A DNA stretch of 64,000 bases from Clostridium sp. AT4 (GTDB taxonomy: Bacteria > Bacillota > Clostridia > Lachnospirales > Lachnospiraceae). The notes beneath the pieces were generated by a model, which made no database searches, had not been told where the DNA came from, and saw only the letters and a list, made by a program, of their open reading frames with translations. Position numbers and translations under genes: made by a program. This document shows, one piece after another, positions 1 to 7,160 of the stretch (position 1 is its first letter; every line of letters begins with the position of its first letter). Location: the NCBI RefSeq assembly GCF_001517625.2, contig NZ_LN999826.1, positions 62,001 to 126,000 on the forward strand, written 5' to 3'.

Positions 1-1
1 A

Positions 2-883
2 CAGGAGGCTCTTTCGGCTGCTTGGGCTTCTGATTCCCGGGAAAAACGGTCTTTTCGCAGAATCCGCATGGACATGGAAGATCCACCGGAAAAAACGGTA
101 GATCTGGAAACGTATCTTCCCATTGTGGTGGCAGGACAGATTTCGGCAGAGTCTCATCCGGAGGCGATAAAAGCCCAGACCATTTTGGCAAGGACCTATA
201 TCTGCCGCCAGATGGAACAGATGGGTCTTGAGGAGGAAATACCGGAATCTTCCCTTGGACTGGAAAAAAATAGAAATAATCAGATGGAGCCGCTTTGGGG
301 GACAGAAATTTTTCCTGAATATTACAGCCGGTTTGAGAAGGCAGCCAGAGAGACAGGAGGGGTTACGCTTACCTGGGAGGGCCATTTTATTGACCCTTTA
401 TTTACGCACACGACGACCGGTTTTACCCGTCCGGGAGATGAGGAACATCCCTATCTGGCTTCCGTATCCTGTGTCCATGATCCTGAGGAGGAGGGATTTG
501 TGCAGGAAATGATCATGCAGCCGGAAGAGGCCGCAAAGCGTGTGTCCGCAATTCCGGCTGGGGATGGATCGTTTCGTACCATACCGCCGGAAGCATTTCC
601 CGAACAGGTGCAGATTATTTCAAGAGACGAAGCCGGGTATGCACTGCAGCTTCAGATCGGGGGCTTTCCCTTTAACGGGGAAGAAGTCCGCCTGGCTCTG
701 GGCCTTCCGTCTGCCTGCTTTGAACTGAACCGTCATGGCAGTGATGTTCGTTTTACGGTCAGGGGAAGGGGGCATGGCTGGGGCTTAAGCCAGACGGAGG
801 CTCAGGCTCTGGCAGAGGATGGATGGAGCGCAGAGGCAATTTTGGAATATTTTTATACAGGCATTTCATTTTCTTCTGAATAA
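2..883 (+). CDS. spoIID: Stage II sporulation protein D (SpoIID/LytB), 5' truncated by window edge
   Basis: The frame is open to the left edge, so the true start lies outside the window; an internal ATG at 68 is not the likely start. The visible part carries the SpoIID core (TYLPIVVAGQISAESHPEA, then QTILARTYI) and ends with the family's C-terminal signature RGRGHGWGLSQTEAQALAED followed by an IL..FY.G element. SpoIID is a membrane-anchored lytic transglycosylase of the DMP engulfment machinery in the mother cell; it cleaves glycan strands after SpoIIP removes the stem peptides. The downstream neighbour, 43 bp away, is a SpoIIQ-like protein, the usual clostridial spoIID-spoIIQ pair, which supports the call. 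Confidence 0.9.
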   Translation, partial: QEALSAAWASDSREKRSFRRIRMDMEDPPEKTVDLETYLPIVVAGQISAESHPEAIKAQTILARTYICRQMEQMGLEEEIPESSLGLEKNRNNQMEPLWGTEIFPEYYSRFEKAARETGGVTLTWEGHFIDPLFTHTTTGFTRPGDEEHPYLASVSCVHDPEEEGFVQEMIMQPEEAAKRVSAIPAGDGSFRTIPPEAFPEQVQIISRDEAGYALQLQIGGFPFNGEEVRLALGLPSACFELNRHGSDVRFTVRGRGHGWGLSQTEAQALAEDGWSAEAILEYFYTGISFSSE

Positions 884-925
884 GTCACCTAAATCCGGTA
901 AGAATACTACCGAGGTGATAAAAAG

Positions 926-1702
926 ATGAAAGAGAAAGTCAATCAGATGCTCAAGGATAAGCTGTTTCTCGTGATGCTGGTATTAGGACTGCTGACTATG
1001 GTAGCCGCAGCAGGAATTATGACCGTACAAAAAGGGAAAAACAGTGCCAATGACCCCATGCTCCATATGGCAGAGGAGGAAAATACGCCTACAGAGGAAG
1101 CGCTGCAGATGGCGGGCGCCAATGACGCCAGAGAAAAAACACAGGAAGAAGACAGGGAAGAAACGGTTGGAGCCGACGCAGGGGAAAATCCCAATGAAGG
1201 GAATGATCTGCTTGCAGAGGCGAAAGAACAGGATGGGGCAGCAGAGGCAGGAGCCGGAAAGGAAGCGGCTCATGCATTGGCCTTAAACTTTACGGAATCC
1301 AGCTCCATGGTATGGCCGGTCCGGGGAAACGTGCTGTTGGATTACAGCATGGATCAGACAATCTATTTTCCCACTTTGGATCAGTACAAATGTAATCCCG
1401 GCATTGTAATACAGTCGGATGTGAGCGCTCCGGTAGCTGCTCCTGCCAATGCCAGGGTAACGGAAGTGGGAGTCAGCGATGAAATCGGAAATTATGTGGT
1501 CCTGGATCTGGGAAATGAGTACACCGCTGTCTGCGGACAGTTAAAGGAGATTTCTGCCGCAGAGGGAGAATATCTGGAAGCAGGCCAGACTTTAGGATAT
1601 GTAGCCGAACCTACCAAGTATTATTCCGTAGAGGGAGTAAATGTATTCTTTGAATTAAAGCACAAGGGGGAAACGGTGGATCCTCTAAACCACATGGAGT
1701 GA
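926..1702 (+). CDS. spoIIQ: SpoIIQ-like membrane protein with degenerate LytM (M23) domain
   Basis: A 258-residue protein with an N-terminal membrane segment (about residues 12-33), an acidic E/A/G-rich linker (about 45-115) and a C-terminal M23/LytM fold (about 125-255). In sporulating Firmicutes SpoIIQ is made in the forespore and binds SpoIIIAH across the intermembrane space. The metal-binding residues of an active M23 peptidase appear lost: the first His position reads NPGIVIQSD instead of H-G-x-D, and the HxH before the FEL strand reads VNVFFEL. It is therefore probably a structural, non-catalytic version, as in Bacillus subtilis and unlike several clostridial SpoIIQ proteins that keep their Zn ligands. 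It sits directly after spoIID and is followed by a hairpin terminator. Confidence 0.85.
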   Translation: MKEKVNQMLKDKLFLVMLVLGLLTMVAAAGIMTVQKGKNSANDPMLHMAEEENTPTEEALQMAGANDAREKTQEEDREETVGADAGENPNEGNDLLAEAKEQDGAAEAGAGKEAAHALALNFTESSSMVWPVRGNVLLDYSMDQTIYFPTLDQYKCNPGIVIQSDVSAPVAAPANARVTEVGVSDEIGNYVVLDLGNEYTAVCGQLKEISAAEGEYLEAGQTLGYVAEPTKYYSVEGVNVFFELKHKGETVDPLNHME

Positions 1703-1745
1703 AGCCCAGCCTGTCCGGAGACATAAAACCGGGCGGGCTCTTTTC
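1702..1745 (+). terminator. Intrinsic terminator after spoIIQ
   Basis: Just past the spoIIQ stop, AGCCC (1703-1707) pairs with GGGCT (1735-1739), the inner stem is continued by GCC and CCGG against CCGGGC, and CTTTTCG follows. The stem is imperfect but GC-rich. Confidence 0.6.
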
Positions 1746-1865
1746 GTTTGAAGCTGAGAAAATGGGAAAGTTTGGAATGAATTTTATAAAATTTAAGAAT
1801 TTGTTCATAGCACTTTCATGTCATTATTGTATAATAAATATAACAACGAAAAGAGGAGTGAAACA

Positions 1866-2387
1866 ATGAACATATTATTTTTCCTTACTCCCAAGAGTGA
1901 GGTGGCTTATATCAATGAGGATGACACACTGCGCCAGGCCCTGGAAAAGATGGAGCACCACAGATATTCTGCCATCCCTATTATCAGTCGTACGGGCCGC
2001 TACATAGGAACGCTTACAGAAGGGGATCTGCTCTGGGGAATTAAAAATCAGTATCATCTGGACTTGAAGGGGGCTGAAAAGATCCCGATCACAGCGATCC
2101 ACCGGCGTCTGGACAACCGTCCTGTAAAGGCAGGCGCTGATATGGAGGATCTGATGGGAAAGGCACTGAATCAGAATTTTGTTCCGGTGTTAGATGATCA
2201 GAAGTGTTTTATCGGCATTATTACCCGGAAGGACATTATCCAGTATTTTTATAAGAAGACCCAGCAGGCCCAGGAAGATGTAAAGGCATGCTGCGGATCG
2301 GGCTATGCAGAGAACAAGAAGCGGGATGTGGCTTCTGCTGTTGCATTTCAATCAGAGAAAGAACGAGCGAACGAAAAAATGATGTGA
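1866..2387 (+). CDS. CBS domain pair protein
   Basis: The start at 1866 is preferred to an in-frame ATG at 1818 because AGAGGAGTG lies just upstream and the conserved region begins at once (MNILFFLTPKSEVAYI). Of about 173 residues, the first 130 form two CBS motifs, the first with the pattern YSAIPIISRTGRYIGTLTEGD and the second with FVPVLDDQKCFIGIITRKD. Such stand-alone Bateman modules bind adenine nucleotides and act as energy or ionic-strength sensors for a partner; no partner is encoded next door. The last 35 residues are charged and probably disordered. The gene appears monocistronic, with a TATAAT-like box near 1830 and a terminator at 2528. Confidence 0.85.
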   Translation: MNILFFLTPKSEVAYINEDDTLRQALEKMEHHRYSAIPIISRTGRYIGTLTEGDLLWGIKNQYHLDLKGAEKIPITAIHRRLDNRPVKAGADMEDLMGKALNQNFVPVLDDQKCFIGIITRKDIIQYFYKKTQQAQEDVKACCGSGYAENKKRDVASAVAFQSEKERANEKMM

Positions 2388-2447
2388 AAATGCATAAAAA
2401 CAAAAAAGACATTTTTTAAAGTTTGTGCACACTTTTAGGGGCGGATA

Positions 2448-2459
2448 TGCTATTATAAT
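2448..2459 (+). promoter_or_regulatory. Possible extended -10 promoter (small transcript)
   Basis: The sequence TGCTATTATAAT contains TGn-TATTAT and an overlapping TATAAT, with no convincing -35. It lies in the non-coding region after the CBS gene, about 70 bp before the strong terminator at 2528-2555. If active it would give an untranslated RNA of roughly 90-100 nt. Confidence 0.3.
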
Positions 2460-2527
2460 AGACGTAACCCCCCCAATACATTATATAGTTTTGCTACACC
2501 CCATAAGAAACGAAATACCTTCTCCTG

Positions 2528-2555
2528 AAAAGACCGGTTCCCCGACCGGTCTTTT
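2528..2555 (+). terminator. Strong bidirectional-type intrinsic terminator
   Basis: A perfect 11-bp inverted repeat, AAAAGACCGGT and ACCGGTCTTTT, surrounds a 6-nt loop. The A and T tracts at both ends would let it work in either direction. It separates the CBS gene from the aminotransferase gene. Confidence 0.85.
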
Positions 2556-2608
2556 CGCTGTCCTGAAATGAGCGGTTATTCCGCTATTAAATATCTGAAA
2601 ATTTTGTA

Positions 2609-2637
2609 TTGACGGAATGAAGCCTTTGGTGTATATT
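2609..2637 (+). promoter_or_regulatory. Sigma-A promoter for the aminotransferase gene
   Basis: TTGACG (2609-2614), a 17-bp spacer and TATATT (2632-2637). Transcription from about 2645 would give a leader of about 140 nt with internal inverted repeats (GACA...TGTC and GAGTG...CACTC), long for an ordinary 5' UTR. Confidence 0.7.
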
Positions 2638-2784
2638 TTATTACAATGCAGCAAAATGTAAGAGAGTGGCTGACAGATGTATGTCTAATAAATACACTCC
2701 AAGGCGTATCTGCCGGTTTCAGATGAGAGTTTGTTCGGCTCAGCTGAATCTGCGATGCCCTGAGAGGAATATGAGGAGGAAATT

Positions 2785-4125
2785 ATGAAGCCATATGCAG
2801 AGATGAGCAAAGAGGAACTGACGGCTTTTCGCAGAGAGCTGAAAGCAAAGTACCATGAGTTTCAGACCAGGGATTTAAAGCTGGATATGTCCAGAGGAAA
2901 GCCAAGCGTTGACCAGCTGGATCTTTCCATGGGTATGATGGATGTGCTCAGCAGCGACGATGATCTGACTTGTGAGGATGGAACGGACTGCCGCAACTAT
3001 GGTGTTCTGACAGGTATTGATGAGGCCAAGGAACTCCTGGCAGACATGATGGAGGTAAATCCTTCGACGATTATCATTTATGGAAACTCCAGCTTAAATG
3101 TAATGTACGATACCGTTTCCCGGGCCATGACCCACGGTATTATGGGAAATACTCCCTGGTGCAGGCAGGATAAGGTGAAATTCCTCTGCCCCGTTCCCGG
3201 ATATGACCGTCATTTTGCTATTACAGAATATTTCGGTATTGAGATGATCAATGTTCCTATGACTTCTGAGGGTCCGGATATGGATATGGTAGAGCGTCTT
3301 GTAGCTTCTGATCCGGCGATCAAGGGCATCTGGTGTGTGCCAAAGTATTCCAATCCTCAGGGATACTCCTATTCAGATGAGACAGTGCGCCGTTTTGCCA
3401 GACTGGAGCCCGCAGCGCCTGATTTCCGTATTTTCTGGGATAATGCTTATGGCGTTCATCATTTATATGACCACGATCAGGATCACCTGATTGAGATCCT
3501 GGCAGAGTGCAAGAGGGCAGGAAATCCCGATCTGGTATATAAATTTGCTTCCACTTCCAAGATCAGTTTCCCAGGCTCTGGTATTGCAGCAATCGCTACC
3601 TCTCATAATAATCTTGAGGATATCAAGGCCCAGTTAAAGAATCAGACCATTGGACATGATAAGGTAAACCAGCTGCGTCATGTGCGTTTCTTTAAGGATA
3701 TCCATGGTATGGTGGAGCATATGAGAAAGCATGCGGATATTATCCGTCCAAAGTTTGAGGCAGTAGAAGAAATTCTGGAAAGAGAGTTAGGCGGTCTTGG
3801 GATCGGAGAATGGACTAAGCCCAAGGGAGGATATTTCATTTCCTTTGATTCTCTGGATGGCTGTGCTAAGGATATTGTGGCACGGTGCAAGAAGGCAGGC
3901 GTGGTGATGACAGGCGCAGGTGCTACTTATCCATATGGAAAGGATCCCCATGACAGCAATATCCGTATTGCACCAACTTATCCGCCTCTGGGAGATCTAA
4001 TCGTGGCTACCGAGCTCTTTGCCCTGTGTGTTAAGCTTACCAGCGCAGAGAAGCTTTTAAAGGAAATGGAGCAGAATCCACAGCCTGTAAAGAAAAAAGA
4101 GGCAGACCAGCAACTGCCAGAGTAA
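2785..4125 (+). CDS. PLP-dependent aminotransferase (class I/II, subgroup Id-like)
   Basis: A 446-residue fold-type I PLP enzyme. The Schiff-base lysine is in STSKISFPGSG (about residue 258), preceded by the conserved YSNPQGYSYS and WDNAYGVHHL segments that bind the cofactor ring and phosphate. The N-terminus (LKLDMSRGKPSVDQLDLS) is typical of the Aminotran_MocR / aspartate aminotransferase Id group, which is free-standing and not fused to a GntR domain. It probably transaminates aspartate, alanine or another amino acid with 2-oxoglutarate; the exact substrate cannot be read from sequence. The RBS is GAGGAGG, 6 nt before the ATG. It has its own promoter at 2609-2637. Confidence 0.85.
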   Translation: MKPYAEMSKEELTAFRRELKAKYHEFQTRDLKLDMSRGKPSVDQLDLSMGMMDVLSSDDDLTCEDGTDCRNYGVLTGIDEAKELLADMMEVNPSTIIIYGNSSLNVMYDTVSRAMTHGIMGNTPWCRQDKVKFLCPVPGYDRHFAITEYFGIEMINVPMTSEGPDMDMVERLVASDPAIKGIWCVPKYSNPQGYSYSDETVRRFARLEPAAPDFRIFWDNAYGVHHLYDHDQDHLIEILAECKRAGNPDLVYKFASTSKISFPGSGIAAIATSHNNLEDIKAQLKNQTIGHDKVNQLRHVRFFKDIHGMVEHMRKHADIIRPKFEAVEEILERELGGLGIGEWTKPKGGYFISFDSLDGCAKDIVARCKKAGVVMTGAGATYPYGKDPHDSNIRIAPTYPPLGDLIVATELFALCVKLTSAEKLLKEMEQNPQPVKKKEADQQLPE

Positions 4126-4149
4126 AAATAAAACAGCTTCAGATACTAA

Positions 4150-4183
4150 CAGGGAGTTCACCGTTTCGGCGGGGAACTCCCTG
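4150..4183 (+). terminator. Hairpin after the aminotransferase gene
   Basis: CAGGGAGTTC (4150-4159) pairs with GAACTCCCTG (4174-4183). There is no U-tract after it, so it may be an attenuating or processing hairpin and not a true terminator. Confidence 0.4.
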
Positions 4184-4261
4184 TGTGCGTGAATGACTGG
4201 TTCACGGATGGTTTTCCGGGCAGAGAAAAGCTGCAGGAATGACTCAGAAAGGAGCCGATTG

Positions 4262-4864
4262 ATGGAAGAAGCGGGAATTTATACTGGAAAATGGGATTTT
4301 GTTACCTTTTTTGTGGTTCCGGGAGCTACATTGTGGCTGGCTTGCCGGGAGGATTGGCTGGACAGTAATATCTCGGTCATCGGGAATAGTCCCGGTATGG
4401 AACTCTGGCTGTATGCCTGGGGGATGTTTGTCAGCAGCTACAGTTTTTTCTATATAAGATATCTGTTTTCTCTGGGCGGATATGAGGGCATTAAAGGAAG
4501 GGGATTTTTGTATACAGCCTGTATCCTTCTGGCTATATCCGTATGGATCCCCTATGATCCGGAGCATTTTCCAAAGGCCTCTTTACTCCATGTGATTTTT
4601 TCCTTTTCTTTTCCTGTTCTTTTAGCCCTGTCCCTGCTTTCCTTTTTAAAAGAAAAGATCCGCTCAGATCCCAACCCGTTTCTTCCGATACTCTGGCTGT
4701 TTGCAGAGCTTGCGGCAGCGGCTCTTGTACTGTGGTATGCCTCCGGCTTTATCACAGGCCTTTTGGAAGTGTATGTAACCACTGCCTTTTGTGGATATCT
4801 GGGTTTGGTTGAGCGGATCCTGGTGCATAACCAAAGATCATTCCCTGAAAACAGGGGAGATTAG
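4262..4864 (+). CDS. Integral membrane protein of unknown function
   Basis: The start at 4262 has AAAGGAG 7 nt upstream and is preferred to the ATG at 4193. The product of 200 residues has about five hydrophobic segments (near residues 15-30, 50-70, 82-98, 110-130 and 145-180) separated by short loops. I do not recognise a family. It follows the aminotransferase gene after a hairpin and is convergent with the alcohol dehydrogenase gene, the two stop codons overlapping by 4 bp with no terminator between them. Confidence 0.65.
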   Translation: MEEAGIYTGKWDFVTFFVVPGATLWLACREDWLDSNISVIGNSPGMELWLYAWGMFVSSYSFFYIRYLFSLGGYEGIKGRGFLYTACILLAISVWIPYDPEHFPKASLLHVIFSFSFPVLLALSLLSFLKEKIRSDPNPFLPILWLFAELAAAALVLWYASGFITGLLEVYVTTAFCGYLGLVERILVHNQRSFPENRGD

Positions 4865-6048
4865 AAGGTTACTTCCTCATCATAGAAGCAGCACTTTAAC
4901 AGTTTTGCCATCTGCTCCGGATCGATGGATCTTGGGTTGGAGCCGGTGCAGGCATCGCCTACTGCCAGTTCAGCTACTTTTGGAAGTTTTTCCATAAATT
5001 CAGCTTCGTCGATGATTCCGCCTTCGTAATCCTTAATGCAGGCTGGAATGTCTAACTGCTCATTCATTTCGCGCAGGCGGGCGATCAGAGCGTCTGTAAG
5101 CTCCAGATCGGTGCTGCCGGCCAGTCCGATGAATTTTGCAATTTTTGCATATCTTTCGGCAGCCTCAGGATTTTTGGAATTGAATTTGATTACCTTTGGC
5201 AGATACATTGCGTTTGCACAGCCATGAACGATGTGGCCGCCGGAGTATGCGGCGCCTGTCTTATGAGCCATGGAGTGAACGATTCCCAAAAGAGCATTGG
5301 AAAATGCCATTCCGGCCAGACACTGTGCGTCATGCATCTTGGCACGGGCATCCATATCTCCGTTGTAAGATGGAACCAGATACTCGTTGATCATCTCAAT
5401 GGCATGAAGTGCCAGCGGATCGGTATATTCGCAGTGAAGGGTAGAAACGTACGCTTCGATCGCATGAGTCATAGCGTCCATACCTGTATGAGCAGTCAAT
5501 TTCTTTGGCATGGTAGCTGCCAGAGCGGGATCTACGATTGCTACATCCGGTGTGATGTTAAAGTCAGCCAGAGGATATTTGATCCCCTTTGCATAATCCG
5601 TGATAACGGAGAATGCAGTTACCTCGGTAGCGGTGCCGGAGGTAGAGGAAATAGCGCAGAACTTTGCCTTTGTGCGCAGGGTTGGGAAGCTGAATGGTGT
5701 GATCAGATCCTCAAAGCTTGTTTCAGGGTATTCATAGAAGGCCCACATAGCCTTTGCAGCATCGATTGGAGAACCGCCGCCTACAGCTACGATCCAGTCA
5801 GGCTGGAATTCTTCCATAGCCTTTGCGCCCTTCATAACGGTTTCTACAGAAGGATCCGGCTCAACTCCCTCAAACAGCTGAACCTCCATGCCTGCTTCCT
5901 GTAAGTAAGCAACTACCTTATCCAGAAAACCGAAACGCTTCATGGAGCCGCCGCCTACTACAACGATCGCTTTCTTTCCTGTTAATGTCTTTAATGCCTC
6001 CAGAGCATCCTTTCCGTGATACAGATCTCTTGGTAATGTAAACCTCAT
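4861..6048 (-). CDS. Iron-containing alcohol dehydrogenase
   Basis: A 395-residue group III alcohol dehydrogenase. The start at 6048 has AGGAGG at the right spacing and is chosen over an upstream ATG at 6087. The NAD(P)-binding segment VGGGSPIDAAKAM is near residue 98; the metal site is formed by the D and H of VDPALAATMPKKLTAHTGMD / MTHAIEAY, and by the histidines in GIVHSMAHKTGA and HIVHGCANAM. It reversibly reduces aldehydes such as acetaldehyde or butyraldehyde to alcohols in fermentation. A LysR-type regulator gene lies 168 bp upstream on the same strand. A TTGTTAA half-site resembling half a Rex box occurs just before the RBS. Confidence 0.88.
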   Translation of the reverse strand: MRFTLPRDLYHGKDALEALKTLTGKKAIVVVGGGSMKRFGFLDKVVAYLQEAGMEVQLFEGVEPDPSVETVMKGAKAMEEFQPDWIVAVGGGSPIDAAKAMWAFYEYPETSFEDLITPFSFPTLRTKAKFCAISSTSGTATEVTAFSVITDYAKGIKYPLADFNITPDVAIVDPALAATMPKKLTAHTGMDAMTHAIEAYVSTLHCEYTDPLALHAIEMINEYLVPSYNGDMDARAKMHDAQCLAGMAFSNALLGIVHSMAHKTGAAYSGGHIVHGCANAMYLPKVIKFNSKNPEAAERYAKIAKFIGLAGSTDLELTDALIARLREMNEQLDIPACIKDYEGGIIDEAEFMEKLPKVAELAVGDACTGSNPRSIDPEQMAKLLKCCFYDEEVTF

Positions 6049-6216
6049 GAGTAAAACCTCCTGTGAAGAATGATATTTATTTAACAAATATAGAATATCA
6101 CGGGAAAAGAGGTTCGGGTAGATATGAAAATGGAATACAGGTATGCCGGAATGGATATCCTTTATCAGTTTGTCCTTATCAGAACGGAGACTGTGAGGGA
6201 GAAGGGAGCGCTTAAA

Positions 6217-7143
6217 TCAGTCCGAAAGCCGGCTTACGATGCGGTTCAGACTATGGATCAGTTCGGTTTCCGCCGAAGAGCGGCGGCTGCCCTTTCGAAA
6301 GATCAGAAGATCCCTGTGCAGATTTCCGGGATAAGCGCAGGGACGCTGGATCAGGCCTTCGGCAGACAGTTCGCTGTAGGGAATGGGAGAGGTCCACATA
6401 TAGGCTCCGGGCAGACGGCGCAGCAGGGCAAACTGGCTTCCGCGGTCATAAACGGACACAGAACGGCTGGAATCGCCTCCTGTGGCTGAAGTTTCCTGGA
6501 TTTCAAAGGAAAAAGAGGGATTGGAGGAATCGCCCTGGATGATTTCAAGAGAGCTTCCCAGATCCAGATAGGTCAGGCCGGATCTGCCTGCCAGAGGATG
6601 ATCCGGAGCCATTAAAACCAGGGATGAAAATTCCCATAAAAGGCAGGAGTCCAGATTTTCATCCTGGAGCAGCTTTTTATAGTAAGGTTCATATAAAGCA
6701 GGACAGCGTGCGATCCCCAGATCAAATTCCTTGGAAGATACCAGCTCAATGACCTGTCTGGAGTTCGTTTCCATATAGTGGATATTTACCGGGGATTTGG
6801 TATTGGCTTCACAGAGAAAATCCGTAAATGCACAGGTGATATATGTGGCTCTGGGGCCGCAGAACTTAAGCTCCAGAGCCTGTTTGCGGTTTCGGGCGCA
6901 GAGGGCTTCGATCTGTTCCTCCTGAGCCATGATGGTTTTGGCGTACCGGAGAAATTCTTCGCCCTTTTTAGTGGGAATCATGCCCCTGCTGGTCCGGTCA
7001 AAAATATCTTCTCCCAGCTCCCGCTCCAGTTCCCGTATGATTTTGCTTAAGTGGGGCTGATTCATATAAAAGTTCTGGGCGGCTTTGGTGATAGAGCCGG
7101 TTTTTTCTACCTCTACTGCGTATTTTAAATAGGAAAGATTCAT
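6217..7143 (-). CDS. LysR family transcriptional regulator
   Basis: 308 residues. The N-terminal winged helix-turn-helix (about residues 1-60) has the family pattern YAVEVEKTGSITKAAQNFYM followed by QPHLSKIIRELE. The remaining periplasmic-binding-protein-like domain (about 90-300) would bind a small effector. The weak RBS is AGGCAGG. The gene lies between the vanW-domain gene and the iron alcohol dehydrogenase gene, all on the minus strand, so control of the adjacent dehydrogenase is a reasonable guess only. The effector is unknown. Confidence 0.88.
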   Translation of the reverse strand: MNLSYLKYAVEVEKTGSITKAAQNFYMNQPHLSKIIRELERELGEDIFDRTSRGMIPTKKGEEFLRYAKTIMAQEEQIEALCARNRKQALELKFCGPRATYITCAFTDFLCEANTKSPVNIHYMETNSRQVIELVSSKEFDLGIARCPALYEPYYKKLLQDENLDSCLLWEFSSLVLMAPDHPLAGRSGLTYLDLGSSLEIIQGDSSNPSFSFEIQETSATGGDSSRSVSVYDRGSQFALLRRLPGAYMWTSPIPYSELSAEGLIQRPCAYPGNLHRDLLIFRKGSRRSSAETELIHSLNRIVSRLSD

Positions 7144-7160
7144 GAGTCACCTGCCTTCTT

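Noticed and set aside
5224-5904. 226-residue plus-strand ORF
   Set aside because: Entirely antisense to the iron alcohol dehydrogenase, whose motifs and RBS are clear; no domain in the shadow frame.
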